Assembly: GCA_964017065.1 (NCBI GenBank)
Contig: OZ024785.1
Location: 2,685,142-2,749,141 of the forward strand
Direction of reading: 5' to 3'
DNA from: Haliclona indistincta
Taxonomy: Eukaryota; Porifera; Demospongiae; Haplosclerida; Chalinidae
Length of the DNA stretch: 64,000 nt
Shown: positions 1 to 12,250 of the stretch, piece by piece
Layout: every line of letters begins with the position of its first letter
How positions within the stretch are numbered: position 1 is the stretch's first letter
The notes under the pieces: model-generated
Databases searched by the model: none
What the model saw: the letters and a program-made list of their open reading frames with translations, nothing else
Told to the model about the DNA's origin: nothing
Made by a program: the position numbers and the translations under genes

Positions 1-1224
1 GTTAAGTTTTCCTCCTAGTTTTTGGGGGGGTTTAATAGCTCTTATAAATATCCCCTCAGAACGACCTCAATCCTTCTGCTCTTTGCATCTTTAGTTTTCA
101 TTTTACCTCTGTTCTGTAAACTCAAATTGAATTGAATTTAGAAATAATCGTAAGTGAGAGCTTGAATCACAAATCACGCAGTACTATAATAGTGTAGACA
201 TACACTATATAGGTATGGTCTGATTATGGTCTAGCAATCTTGATTATGGTGCACTGTACTGATACCGCCTATTAGAATGTACTATATTGAGGGATGTGAA
301 AGGGTCAATAATTTTTTGAAAATTGTTTGAATCAAGGTTCAAGTTGAGCTCTTGTACTTTACTCATGGCGGCATTGTGTGGGACACTGGTGGAGTAGATA
401 TCTCAGTATCTGCTGCCTCGTGCACTGAATGTGGGCTAGTATGTACGTATACTGTAGCTTTACGTAACTCCCATTGGCTCTGGTCTGTGTACTGTTGGTC
501 CATCCATGTTTTGTTTCAATGATTAGCTATAGAAAGTTAAAAGTTGTGTCATTTTCTGTTCCTTCATCTTTAGAAGTTAACATGAAATATGAAATATAGC
601 TCATGAATTATGAAAAAAGCCTCTCATTTCATTTTGGTTCAAATAATATATATTTGTCAGACCCTTGCATACTCACTCTGCTGTGTACTGTTGGTCCATC
701 ATTGCCTCTTGCTTATACTAATTGCCAGGAAATTTAGAAATTGTCAGTATAGCGTTGTTCATTATAAAGCACTTGGTACAGGCAGACTAATATAAGCTAC
801 AGTTCAGAATCGAGAACGTTTCAACAGTGTCCAATCATTATGCCTGTAAGTTTGTGAACTAACGATGCCGCGGCATAGCCAGAATCTTGTTTTACAAGAG
901 AAAGAACCAGTACTGAATGGTTACCGTAGTTCAGAAATGACTGTAGCTAGTGTGGCGGGCTCGTAATTAGTCAGTAATGCGTGAGCGACCTCATGTAGGA
1001 GCTCAACAAATTACTAATTCACTTTTCACAGGGAAGGCAGAGAAAATTAGAGAAGGATTCAGGTGAAAGAGATGGCAAGAGGGACGACTAAAAGACACAA
1101 GCACAAGTATAATTGTATAGCACTTTTGTATTGTATTTTAACAGTGTTGTTGTCATGATCACTTATTGCTTCAGAATCAGACATTTTCTTCGATATTCCC
1201 GTTTATCTCCACCGCTGTGAAACT
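1..1224. other. Intergenic stretch without a recognised gene
   Basis: I see no convincing coding region here. A 61-codon open frame at 610-795 has no recognisable motif and no splice context. The words around 485-515 and 677-700 (ctgtgtactgttggtccatc) are a local direct repeat. The stretch near 110-142 ends in a repeated attgaattgaatt word, which could be the 3' tail of an old LINE, but no coding remnant supports that here. Confidence 0.4.
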
Positions 1225-1230
1225 GCGTTC

Positions 1231-1560
1231 TTGCATGCTCTATTCTATAGTTCCGGTCCCGCCTGTTCTAACAAGCTCACTATAGGCTTTATAAGTTATA
1301 AAAGGCGTGGTGCATCTACTCACCCTCTCTGCATCTATTCGCCCTCGCTCTCCTCGCACAAGAACGCCTTTCCTCTTTACCACTCTTTCGTGAGGACACA
1401 TCATCACAAATCCTCCTTCAAACACTCCGTGGTGTCCATTTGGAACGAAGTGCCCAATGACCTTATTAATCCTCTCATTTTTATTTCTGATTTTCTGGCC
1501 TCGTTGTTTTTGTGTTTCTTTTTGTTTTGTTATGTATTTTATTAGGCTGGCTTTCATAAT
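1231..1560 (+). pseudogene. 3' end of a non-LTR retrotransposon reverse transcriptase ORF (remnant)
   Basis: The plus-strand frame reads through a segment with the words SFVRTHHHKSS and SVVSIWNEVPNDL. This matches the usual C-terminal tail of CR1/L2/Jockey-like LINE polyproteins, in which an (F/Y)xxR block is followed by LWNSLP-like residues. Only about 100 residues remain. There is no reverse transcriptase core, so this is a 5'-truncated, dead copy. The opposite strand also has an open frame of similar length, but it has low-complexity composition and no motif. Confidence 0.5.
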
Positions 1561-2090
1561 AGCTTTTGCTAGTTGGTCTTTTGCCTGTATGCTCTTGTTC
1601 TAGCATCAAACATTTGGAAAAAGTGCATTATTCGCGCTGATGCAAGAATGATGGGGTGAGTTTTGTAAGCCCAAAACTGCTACAGGTCTGATGATGATAG
1701 ACAGTGTTTGGCAATTGGCAGTGTGAGCCGTTGTCGTCTCCCGATCTGCCTCTTCTAATAGCGGTGTTTGCTACTTACATCCATATGGTTCATCCTAGAA
1801 ACTTTCTGTGCTACCAAATTGTTTAAAAACTTTCCTTAGCAACCACTATACCAACACACTGATAAACTTATGACAGCTTCATACGATGAAGAAGAGCGAA
1901 TTCACATAGAAAATATGGTGAAGCAGCTGAAAGAAAAGCAAATGAAGTTGTCGCTCACGTATGTTCCATTTCAAGACTCTAACATATAAAGACTAAAAAA
2001 CTTTGAGGCTAGCAGTAATGCCGGCTGAAGATGACATTTCGGCCCGGCAGATCTCCTTGAGCAATACTAGAGCTCGCCCACGCACTGTAA
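1561..2090. other. Intergenic stretch; 3' flank module of gene copy A
   Basis: The right half (about 1880-2090) holds the flank module that recurs beyond the finger exon of several copies: a cttcatacgatgaag palindrome, then a stretch ending in ctttgaggctagcagtag-like sequence and a short lead-in to the minisatellite. Related modules lie near 5740-5800, 17020-17240, 37980-38220, 42745-42885 and 61815-62040. The left half shows nothing recognisable. Confidence 0.55.
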
Positions 2091-2700
2091 CATGAGCCCC
2101 TCCCTATCCCTACTAACATGAGCCCCTCCCTGTCCCTACTAACATGAGCCCCTCCCTGTCCCTACTAACATGAGCCCCTCCCTGTCCCTACTAACATGAG
2201 CCCCTCCCTGTCCCTACCAACATGAGCCCCTCCCTGTTCCTACTAACATGAGCCCCTCCCTATCCCTAGCCCTACTAACACGAGCCCCTCCCTGTCCCTA
2301 GCCCTACTAACATGAGCCCCTCCCTGTCCCTACTAACATGAGCCCCTCCCTGTCCCTACTAACATGAGCCCCTCCCTGTCCCTACTAACATGAGCCCCTC
2401 CCTGTCCCTACTAACATGAGCCCCTCCCTGTCCCTACCAACATGAGCCCCTCCCTGTTCCTACTAACATGAGCCCCTCCCTATCCCTACTAACATGAGCC
2501 CTTCCCTGTCCCTACTAACATGAGCCCCTCTCTGTCCCTACTAACATGAACCCCTCTCTGTCCCTACTAACATGAGCCCCTCCCTGTCCCTACTAACAAG
2601 AGCCCCTCCCTGTCCCTACTAACATGAACCCCTCTCTGTCCCAACTAACATGAGCCCCTCCCTGTCCCTGCTAACATGAGCCCCTCCCTGCCCCTATTAA
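2091..2700. repeat. 26-bp minisatellite (about 23 copies)
   Basis: This is a tandem array of a 26-bp unit built on acatgagcccctccctgtcc followed by ctacta. Single substitutions (tatccc, gttcc, aacccc) and short indels occur between copies. It lies directly downstream of the finger exon of copy A. The same unit sits at the equivalent place of copies D, G, H and K. Confidence 0.9.
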
Positions 2701-2775
2701 CTGCACATCAGCATTATGACTATAAAACAGGTATTGATTAGACAGCAGCAACACAGTTGTGTCCAAATGAGTAAA

Positions 2776-5344
2776 TCATCGCCTATGTTTCTCTCCAGTA
2801 TGGGTGCGATTATGTGATTGGAGATTTGAAAGCCGAGTGAAGCACTTCCCACATTCAGCACATGAGTATGGTTTCTCTCCAGTATGGGTTCGGTTATGTG
2901 CTCGGAGATTTGAAAGCCGATTGAAGCACTTTCCACATTCTGTGCATGAGTTTGGTTTCTCTCCGGTATGGGTGTGGTTATGTACTCGGAGATGTGAAAG
3001 CTGAGTGAAGCACTTCCCACATTCCGTACATGAGTATGGTTTCTCTCCAGTATGGATACGATTATGTACTCGGAGACTTGAAAGCCGACTGAAGCACTTC
3101 CCACATTCCATGCATGAGTATGGTTTCTCTCCGGTATGGGTGCGGATGTGTTTTATCAAATTGCTAGCCCATTTGGTAGAGTAGGAACAGTGTGGGCATT
3201 GGTGCAACCTCTTGGTTTGGAGACGACCAGTTCGACATTTGGCTTTAACTTGATCAGTTACTGATTGAATGTGCGTTTGTCTACTGAAGGAGTGAGAACG
3301 GATGTGACGTTTTAAGACTCGATGCTTTGTTGCAGAGTAAGGGCAGTGTGGGCTCTGGCGTGACTTGTTTGAAAGAGATTGAGATGAACAACCTTCCTCA
3401 GATGGTTCAGACCTTACTGCATCAACAGGTTCTTCAGTATTCACTGTTTGGGTGTGGTCAGTGGTAATCTGATGTTGTACAATAGATTAATAGGAACGAT
3501 AAAGAAGAAAAGCAAAAACACTGCCTACCTCTTCATCAAAATCTTTGTCCTCATTCTCTTCCACTTCATTCTCATCCACGCTATCATCATGTTCCTCAGC
3601 CGTCAGTTCGTTCACCTCCATCATCACTGGCTCACAATCTGTTCCTTGATCTCTCAGTGCTGTTTGATGACTCAGACAATACCATGGATACTAGTGTTAG
3701 CCACGCCCACATCACGGCTGGCCTGGATAACACGCTGTACTGTAGTCTCATCTAAATGTGCAAAAATTTGAAGTAGAACAATGCAAATTATCACTCACAA
3801 ACAGTCTCTACTGTGACCAGTTCAATGAGAGGGTTGAGTGAGTGTATCTGATCACTGACGACTGATAGCTCCTCAAATAGCTCACCCAGTCTCTGATAAC
3901 AGAGAGAGACAGTGCAGCAGGCAGGGTGAGTAGGGTTGGTTCCTTATCATGACTCTCACTGCTTTCCTTATCTCTCATCTTGTGTATGCACACACACGTT
4001 ACAATGGAGTGTCGTAGCTGTAGCAAGTACTGTAGCTTCTCATCACTCCACTCCTGGTGTCCTTCCTCGTGGCCACGCCTCTTCTTGTTGACTGCATCCT
4101 CTGTGACCATCTGTATACACTCTGAACAGACCATCACAGTACATGCTAGTATAGTGTCTCAGCTAGCCACACCTTCCATAGTGTCCAAGATACTGATGGC
4201 TGCCTCTAAGTGTGTGTCCTGGTCTGCAGTATTGAGCTCTGAGAACACATCATAGTACTTCTATGAATGAGAGAGAAAGAGTGTCACTCACACTCGCTCG
4301 CCTACTCACTTGCTCTCTCTCTCACCTTGCCTATTGTATCAATCCAGTGTTGTTCATGATTGATCAATGTTGACAATGTTCTCCATCGATCCTTTAACCC
4401 CTTCAACTCTGACCTGCTTTCTCTCAAATATTCTCTCACTTCTGTCTCCTGTACTCGTTGCTCTATCACACTGTTCTCAAGATTGCATAATCTCTCATTC
4501 AGCTGCTCCTGTCTCCCAAGGTTAGTGAACCTCTTTGTCTTCAAGTCTCTCATTGTTGCTGTGAACTCCACATCGAAATTATACATGGCATCATGTAAAT
4601 CACTCTTGAGTTTCTCTGTGTACATCAGTACATCAGTATATTGTGTGACGTGTGTCTCTTACTGATCTTGTCTGCAATACTCCTAAACACAGCTCTCTCC
4701 TGCTCCACAATCTCCCTCTCCTTCTCCACTAGCTTCAATGCTTCAACACGTTGCTTCTCTAGTTCCTCAAGAGTCACTTTATCCTCTTCCTTCTGCTCTC
4801 TCCTCTTCACCAGCTCACAGTTCCTCACAGCTTCTTCAACTGCCTTCTCTAAAAGGATCGAGAGGGGACATCATGAGCTGATTATAACATGATGCTGTAC
4901 CTGAGCATTGTTCACATTTCTTCAACTCCTCTCTCGTCCTATCTTCCTCTCCCTCTGCTAAACTATCCAAGTAGCTCTTGTAAGCTCTGCCATACTCGTC
5001 CAGTGCTGGTGTGTGTGGGACCAGTCGACCATATTGGTAGGCAAGGTCAAGATGGTTGAGTACTTGAGTGGGTGTAACCGTAGGGAGGTTGTGAGTGTGA
5101 GCTAGTGAGAGGACCTGGTCAATCTTGGCTAGCAGTTGGTGAGGAATGGCTGAAGGGGAGAGAGGATCGTCATACTACAACCAGCTACTGTGCTAACCAC
5201 CTTCACGTGTAGCTGATGATGACGTCACTTCTTCTGCTACATAGCGGCGTCGAGCGGACAGATCATTCACTATACGAGGAGGACAACATTACTAGTAACA
5301 CTGCATAACAAGGCAAGCTCACCAGATATGCTCAACTCAGTCAT
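2776..5344 (-). pseudogene. Gene copy A: coiled-coil, acidic, C2H2 zinc-finger protein (broken)
   Basis: The nine-exon family plan is visible: E1 5323-5344, E2 4901-about 5165, E3 4663-4848, E4 4326-4615, E5 4173-4260, E6 3943-4121, E7 3799-3892, E8 3529-3751, E9 2776-3468. E9 encodes one degenerate finger that has lost its first Cys (SPHCPYS), a CPHCSYSTK finger and four canonical fingers with TGEKP linkers. Three lesions mark it as damaged. The donor after E6 reads GA where the other copies have GT (gaaccaac versus gtaccaac). E8 carries a 4-nt loss that creates a TGA right after the IHGIV residues. E1 (MTELSIS) cannot be joined in frame to E2, which has a TAG just before TATGACGAT. The role would be sequence-specific DNA binding in the nucleus by family resemblance. 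Whether any shortened form is made is unknown. Confidence 0.75.
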
Positions 5345-5361
5345 GTCCAGTCTGATCGATC

Positions 5362-5436
5362 ACACATGTGCGAATGGGGGCGTGTCGTATACAAGCGTTA
5401 TTTCCATTTCCCGCGCGCGCGAATTTCTTCAATTCG
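5362..5436 (-). promoter_or_regulatory. Candidate shared upstream promoter module, copy A
   Basis: A diverged version of the module found upstream of most copies: an E-box-like cacatgtg, gggggcgtgtcg, then a cgcgcgcgcgaatttctt block, about 20-90 bp upstream of the first ATG. Conservation between copies suggests a promoter, but recent duplication alone could explain it. Confidence 0.4.
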
Positions 5437-5878
5437 ATTAGCACACAAAAGTTCAAAAGGCGCTGTTTACCAATGAAAATACAGTTAGTAAGCCTCTGTC
5501 TTACTGCTATGCCTAGGTCAAAGGTCACGAAAGTTTCCGAATTCAGCTAGCGAGTGCAGAGCAACAACTTTGAATGTGCAGTTATTTGGTACTTATATAG
5601 TGCTGCTTGTAACTGCAGTAAAAGATAGATTCTCTGACTTTCACTTTTCCATTGTGGACCCTAGCTATTCTCTGAGTTCAGCTCAAGGACAAGGAGCTGT
5701 GTTCAATGCATTCTACATATGTTGGGCATTGTGGCATTGAACTTCATACGATGAAGAAGAGCGCATTCTCAGAGAAATAATTATGGTGAAGGTAAAAGAA
5801 ACTACAAACTGCACATCAGTACATGTATTATGACAGCAAATATTATTGATAGACAGCTTGGATATCCAACTGAGCAAA
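5437..5878. other. Spacer between copies A and B with shared 3' flank module
   Basis: No gene is seen. The segment from about 5715 to 5800 carries the cttcatacgatgaag flank module that lies beyond the finger exon of other copies. No minisatellite follows it here, unlike copies A, D, G, H and K. Confidence 0.5.
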
Positions 5879-8604
5879 TCATCGCCTACGTTTCTCTCCA
5901 GTATGGGTACAGTTATGTACTCGGAGATGAGAAAGATGAGCGAAGCATTTCCCACATTCTGTACATGAGTATGGTTTCTCTCCAGTATGAGTGCGGTTAT
6001 GTACTCGGAGATGAGAAAGCTGATTGAAGCATTTCCCACATTCTGTGCATGAGTATGGTTTCTCTCCAGTATGGGTGTGGTTATGTCTTTGGAGACTTGA
6101 AAGATGATTAAAGCACTTCCCACATTCTGTACATGAGTATGGTTTCTCTCCAGTATGGGTGCGGTTATGTACTCGGAGATTTGAAAGCCGAGTGAAGCAT
6201 TTCCCACATTCTGTGCATGAGTATGGTTTCTCTCCAGTATGGGTGCGGCTATGGTTTTGTAGACTTGAAAGATGAGTGAAGCACTTCCCACATTCTGTGC
6301 ATGAGTATGGCTTCTCTCCAGTATGGGTGCGGATGTGTCTTGTCAAATTGCTAGTCCATTGGGTAGAGTAGGAACAGTGTGGGCATTGGTGCAACCTCTT
6401 GGTTTGGAGACGACCAGTTCGACATTTGGCTTTAACTTGATCAGTTACTGATTGAATGTGTGTTTGTCTAATGAAGGAGTGAGAACGGATGTGACGTTTT
6501 AAGACTCGATGCTTTGTTGCAGAGTAAGGGCAGTGTGGGCTCTGGTGTGACTTGCTTGAAAGAGATTGAGATGAACAACCTTCCTCAGATGGTTCAGACC
6601 TTACTGCATCAACAGGTTCTTCAGTATTCACTGTTTGGGTGTGGTCAGTGGTAATCTGCTGTTGTACAATAGATTATTAGGAACGATAAAGAAGAAAAAT
6701 AACACACTGCCTACCTCTTCATCAAAATCTTTGTACTCACTCTCGGACTCATTCCAGTCCTCACTCTCTGACTCATTCTCTTCCTCCTCATTCTCGTCCT
6801 GGTCCTCATTCTCTTCTAGCACATTCTCATCCATGCTCTCATCATGTTCCTCAGCCGTCAGTTCGTTCTCCTCCATCAGCACTGGCTCGCAGTCTGTCTC
6901 CTGACCTCTCTTTGCTGTTCGATGACCCTTACAGACAATGCCATGGATACTAGTGTTTGCCATGCCCACATCATGGCTAGCTTGGGTAACACGCTGTACT
7001 GTAGACTCATCTAAATGTGCAAAAAGTTGAAGTAGAACAATGTAAATTATCACTCACAAGCAGTCTCTACTGTGACCAGTTCAATGAGAGGGTTGAGTGA
7101 GTGTATCTGATCACTGACGACTGATAGCTCCTCAAATAGCTCACCCAGTCTCTGATAATAGAGAGAGACAGTGCAGCAGGCAGGGTGAGTAGGGTTGGTA
7201 CCTTATCATGACTCTCACTGCTTTCCTTATCTCTCATCTTGTGTATGCACACACACGTTACAATGGAGTGTCGTAGCTGTAGCAAGTACTGTAGCTTCAC
7301 ATCACTCCACTCCTGGTGTCCCTCCTCAAGGCCACACCTCTTCTTGTTGACTGCATCCTCTGTGACTAGCTGTATACACTCTGAATAGACCATCACAGTA
7401 CATGCTAGTATAGTGTCTCAGCTAGCCACACCTTCCATAGTGTCCAAGATACTGATGGCTGCCTCTAAGTGTGTGTCCTGGTCTGCAGTATTGAGCTCTG
7501 AGAACACATCATAGTACTTCTATGAATGAGAGAAAGAGTGTAACTCACACTCGCTCGCCTACTCACTTGCTCACTCACTCACCTTGCCTATTGTATCAAT
7601 CCAGTGTTGTTCATGATTGATCAATGTTGACAATGTTCTCCATCGATCCTTTAACCCCTTCAACTCTGACCTGCTTTCTTTCAAACATTCTCTCACTTCT
7701 GTCTCCTGTACTCGTTGCTCTATCACACTGTTCTCAAGATTGCATAATCTCTCATTCAGCTGCTCCTGTCTCCCAAGGTTAGTGAACTTCTTTGTCTTCA
7801 AGTCTTTCATTGTTGCTGTGAACTCCACATCGAAATTATACATGGCATTATGTAAATCACTCTTGAGTTTCTCTGTGTGAATACATTAGTACACCAGTAT
7901 ATTGTGTGACGTGTGTCTCTTACTGATCTTGTCCGCAATACTCCCATACACAGCTCTCTCCTGCTCTACAATCTCCCTCTCCTTCTTCACCAGCTTCAAT
8001 GCTTCAACACGTTGCTTCTCTAGTTCCTCAAGAGTCACTTTATCCTCTCTCCACTTCACCAGCTCACAGTTCTTCACAGCTTCTTCAACTGCCTTCTCTG
8101 AAAGGATCGAGAGGGGACATCATGAGCTGATTATAACATGATGCTGTACCTGAGCATTGTTCACATTTCTTCAACTCCTCTCTCGTCCTATCTTCCTCTC
8201 CCTCTGCTAAACTATTCAAGTAGCTCTTGAAAGCTCTTTCATACTCGTCCAGTACTGGTGTGTGTGGGACCAGTTGACCATAGTTGTAAGCAAGGTCAAG
8301 ATGGTTGAGTACATGAGTGGGTGTAACCGTAGGGAGGTTGTGAGTGTGAGCTAGTGAGAGGACCTGGTCAATCTTGGCTAGCAGTTGGTGAGGAATGGCT
8401 GAAGAGGAGAGAGGATCACCCAAGCTACAACCTGAGCTATGCTAACCAACGGCATCGCCACGTGTAGCTGATGACATCACTGTTTCTGATACATTGCTTC
8501 GTCGAGCGGACAGATCGTTCACTATACGAGGAGGACAGCATTACTAGTGACACTATACAAGAGACAGACCTACCAGATCTGCTCAATAGCTCGGTGAAAG
8601 CCAT
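5879..8604 (-). CDS. Gene copy B: coiled-coil, acidic, C2H2 zinc-finger protein (intact model, 736 aa)
   Basis: Exons are E1 8574-8604, E2 8150-8431, E3 7924-8097, E4 7583-7872, E5 7432-7519, E6 7202-7380, E7 7058-7151, E8 6715-7010, E9 5879-6655. All junctions have GT-AG, phases agree, and the sum is 2211 nt including the stop. E1 starts [12 protein letters not shown]2 gives a helical domain ([13 protein letters not shown]). E3-E4 are strongly coiled-coil, rich in Glu/Lys/Arg ([22 protein letters not shown]). E6 holds a CSECIQL segment. E8 is acidic with NESESEDW repeats. E9 has one degenerate finger (first Cys replaced by Ser), a CPHCSYSTQ finger and five canonical fingers. E3 is 12 nt shorter than in the other copies, in frame. 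Likely role: a nuclear DNA-binding protein that self-associates through the coiled coil. This is inferred from domains, and I do not recognise the N-terminal family. Confidence 0.8.
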
Positions 8605-10181
8605 CGCCTCCAACACGCGCCACGTGGAACTGAAAAGTAGGTGTGTCGTGTTTATGAGCGCGAAATTCAAGCAATGAATGGTTGTAGTGCGAGCAAACTA
8701 CGTATGTCATGGTCATTCTTTACCTTTCTTGGTATCGTCTATAGTATACATTTCCTCACTAATAGTTTTCCAGTAAGATTGCGGAGCTCTCATGAGATAC
8801 AAAGTCAAAACAAACTATCGCATAAACTCACAGTCTGCATTATTCTCATTTCTCATCATAGGACATCTGTTCATTTATAGTGAAAGTATGATCAGTCATC
8901 GCATGGCTGTGAGATAGCCAACTCAAATTTTTTAGAGCTTTAATTTACTTGAGGATTATAATAGTCTCCACCACTGTTGCTCTGATCATGATGTGATGAC
9001 ATCAAAAGCATCACCCACATTCATCACAAGTGTGTAGTTTCTCTCTACTGTGATTACTGATGTGACATTGCAATCTTTGACCAATGATGAGGGGCACTAG
9101 GTCTATCGATGTGCTGTTATAGATGTATAACAACCAGATTTTGAACATCACCCATTAATAATTACAATTCAAAAAGTTTCACATCCTATAGTATTTAGCT
9201 ACACATGCACTCATAATACAACTAGCACAAGCATACAATCAGTTGCAAGCTATCTCTGCTGTGTACATAATCTATTAGCGATCAAGACATTCCATGCATA
9301 GCCTTGATCAATGGTTCACCAATAAGATCCTTCCTGAGTGAAGGAACAGCCAATGAAATCAACTGAAGGCTGAACGGCTTCAATATCTGAGGACTTGGGG
9401 TAAGATTCTGGAATTTCAAATACTTCTAGTTACACCCAGCCTTCTTTCACCTATAATTTGCCCTGCAAAATAATGATGAGCAATGCAACTAATTGTAGCT
9501 GTACTATGCAGCAATACAGGAAAGAATAGCTGCTCTTACTCTTGTGTTTGATCCCAATATGTCTACTAATTCTCCTGTCAATTCAGATGATTCTCCCTCA
9601 TAAATAGCATCATTTATCCAGTCCCAGCTACCAACATCTGGCTTATCTCTAGCTCCAGCTGGCAATGGTTCGTTGTGCATAAGCATTAAGACTAGTATGA
9701 GGCAACGGAACACCAATCTTCATTGGATCATAACCCATAAGTCTGGAGTCCATTGGGACAAGTGAAAAAATAAGCACACAGTTGCCCATTGTTTATCTGA
9801 AAAATGAGAGATAGCTAAAGAAGCTTTCACCTCTGACCTAGAGTGGGCAAGCTATAAGCGACATTGATGAATCATCGATCACTATGGTGATCACAGCAAT
9901 ACCTGTTGAAGTGACTCTCTGTACAACAGTAAGGCACTGCTTGATTTTATATTTTTCATTGATGCAGGTTCTTCATCTTTTGAAAACTAACAATGGCTTT
10001 GGACTGATTTTCTTTCCTTGGATGAAAGTGAAACGTTAAAGGTAAACTCACTCTCAAATTACTTTAAGCTTCAAAACTAACACAAAATTTTATGAACAGA
10101 TTACTACATAATAGGTTCATTATAGGTAGTCCTTAATGAAGTGAGAAACGTTTTAGTCACAGGGTTTGTGAGGTAGCTAAA
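8605..10181. other. Intergenic stretch with a decayed zinc-finger remnant at 9000-9090
   Basis: Read on the minus strand, 9000-9090 gives words such as LQCHISNHSREKLHTCDECG, a recognisable but isolated C2H2 linker and half finger. This is a decayed relic of a further array. The 70-codon frame at 9504-9716 shows no domain. The stretch 9775-10180 is repeated near 53340-53730 as part of the large duplication. Nothing else is recognised. Confidence 0.45.
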
Positions 10182-10577
10182 TTAATTGCTCTGTTGTGCA
10201 TGTGCTTTGAGACTAGCAATGTCCTCATCAGTTACTGAGTCAACAGTACGACAAGATTTCGCAAAGCATTGCCCGCATTCGTCTTTATATGAGTATGGCA
10301 GTGTGAGTATAGATGAGACTTTGTAAAACCCAGCACTATACTTGGTGGAGTATGGACAATGAGGGCACTGGTGTACCTTAGCTTGATCATCTGACTCTGA
10401 CTCATCTGCATGGCTCATACTCCGACTCATCGGGCTGATTTTCTGAACCATCCTGGTCTTCATACTCACACTCTGACTCGTCTTGTACTCCGTAGTCATA
10501 TTCTGACTCAATCGCAGTCTCCTCACAATCTGCTCTTTCAGTACTGCTCTGTACTTAGCCATAAGCAAAGCATGCAT
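10182..10577 (-). pseudogene. Zinc-finger gene remnant (acidic segment plus decayed finger)
   Basis: The minus-strand frame contains an acidic, Ser-rich stretch (SHADESESDDQ) followed by [16 protein letters not shown]. That is the start of a finger of the type used in copy E, but the remainder is out of register and lacks the His pair. A second half finger (DECGQCFAKSC) follows. It looks like a decayed copy related to copy E. Part of its 3' side recurs at 53735-53800. Confidence 0.55.
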
Positions 10578-10598
10578 GGGGAAATTATGCTTTGCTTA
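10562..10598. repeat. Short hairpin (12-bp arms)
   Basis: The sequence taagcaaagcat is followed after 13 nt by its reverse complement, atgctttgctta. This is a perfect short inverted repeat of unknown function, near the end of the decayed finger segment. Confidence 0.6.
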
Positions 10599-10939
10599 TA
10601 GCGCTATTTTCACCAAGTTGTTAAACATAATTATGGATCAGACAAAATTTTAATTTTCAACTGTATTATAATGATAGGTCATCTATGGTAACGATGGTTG
10701 ATACAAAAGAATATAGATTGATTATTCCTCAAATATAGATTGATTGATCACTTGAATAAAGAACAAGTGAGAATAGCAGTATATGATAGCTACAGCATAC
10801 TAGCTGAAATAGTTGTTATACATCTAATCAATGAAGAGTTAATCATCTCAATGATTCCTTCTCTTATGTCTATTACAATTTGAACGTAAGGTGAAGCACT
10901 GCCCACAAATATCATGATCAGTGGCTTCTCTCCAGTCTC

Positions 10940-11345
10940 TTATACTTTAGCCGAATGCTTTGTACGCATATGGGCATTGAGATACCCAGATTGAGTAAAG
11001 CGCTGATCACATTCCTCACACGAGTATGGCTTCTCTCCAGTGTGAGTACGGATGTGATACTGCAAACTTGCAGCACTATGTTTAGTAGAGTATGGACAAT
11101 GAGGGCACTGGTGTACCTTAGTTTGATCAGTTGAATGCTTAGTACGAATATGGAAACTGAGACCAGCTGACTGCATGAGTAAAGCTCTGCCCACAATCCT
11201 CACATGAGTATGGTTTCTCTCCAGTATGAGTACGGATATGATATTTCAAATGGCGAGATGTCTTGGCTATGTAAGAACAGTGAGGGCACTGGTATGAATT
11301 GTTTTGACAAGGGTGAGAGGTGCGAGACGAACTTGATGTAGCGAG
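10940..11345 (-). pseudogene. Frameshifted C2H2 zinc-finger fragment
   Basis: Two overlapping minus-strand frames are needed to read this fragment. The upstream part gives [20 protein letters not shown] with a TGEKP linker and a half finger, and then runs to a stop. The downstream frame resumes with GLSFHIRTKHS, a CPHCPYSTKHSAAS finger and a CEECDQRFTQSG finger before a stop. A one-nucleotide shift separates them. The finger types (KHST-DQTK linkers) match copy E. No coiled-coil exons lie upstream, because the 49-bp satellite and copy C come next. Confidence 0.65.
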
Positions 11346-11351
11346 ACGAGA

Positions 11352-12150
11352 CGAACTGTTGGGCTAGTAACATATGTCCAGTATACATGCTTCCACTATC
11401 TAACCTGTTGGGCTAGTAACATATGTCCAGTATACATGCTTCCACTATCTAACCTGTTGTGCTAGTAGCATATGTCCAGTATACATGCTTCCACTATCTA
11501 ACCTGTTGGGCTAGTAACATATGTCCAGTATACATGCTTCCACTATCTAACCTGTTGTGCTAGTAGCATATGTCCAGTATACATGCTTCCACTATCTAAC
11601 CTGTTGGGCTAGTAACATATGTCCAGTATACATGCTTCCACTATCTAACCTGTTGTGCTAGTAGCATATGTCCAGTATACATGCTTCCACTATCTAACCT
11701 GTTGGGCTAGTAACATATGTCCAGTATACATGCTTCCACTATCTAACCTGTTGGGCTAGTAACATATGTCCAGTATACATGCTTCCACTATCTAACCTGT
11801 TGTGCTAGTAACATATGTCCAGTATACATGCTTCCACTATCTAACCTGTTGGGCTAGTAACATATGTCCAGTATACATGCTTCCACTATCTAACCTGTTG
11901 AGCTAGTAACATATGTCCAGTATACATGCTTCCACTATCTAACCTGTCGGGCTAGTAACATATGTCCAGTATACATGCTTCCACTATCTAACCTGTTGGG
12001 CTAGTAACATATATATGTCCAGTATACATGCTTCCACTATCTAACCTGTTGTGCTAGTAACATATGTCCAGTATACATGCTTCCACTATCTAACCTGTTG
12101 GGCTAGTAACATATGTCCAGTATACATGCTTCCACTATCTAACCTGTTGG
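11352..12150. repeat. 49-bp minisatellite (about 16 copies)
   Basis: A tandem array of a 49-bp unit containing ctgttgggctagtaacatat and gtccagtatacatgcttcca. Copies vary mainly at ggg/tgt/gag and by one atat insertion. It ends 100 bp before the stop of the finger exon of copy C. The only other array lies in the same place beside copy J, so it was duplicated with the gene. There are no unique spacers, so it is not a CRISPR array. Confidence 0.92.
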
Positions 12151-12250
12151 GCATAGTAAGAAACGTTTTTGAAAAGCGTTTCCACAATATGAAAAACTGA
12201 TTATAAGTAAGGAAGTGGCTATGAAGATAACACCATGTTTGAACAATGAG

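Noticed and set aside
1240..1557. 105-codon minus-strand ORF
   Set aside because: Opposite the LINE remnant; its Lys/Arg-rich composition is that of an antisense shadow.
3980..4892. Plus-strand serine-rich frames opposite the coiled-coil exons
   Set aside because: They recur at every copy exactly opposite E3-E6 and have low-complexity composition, so they are antisense shadows.
11352..12150. CRISPR-like regular array
   Set aside because: The units are contiguous with no unique spacers, and the setting is eukaryotic. It is a minisatellite.
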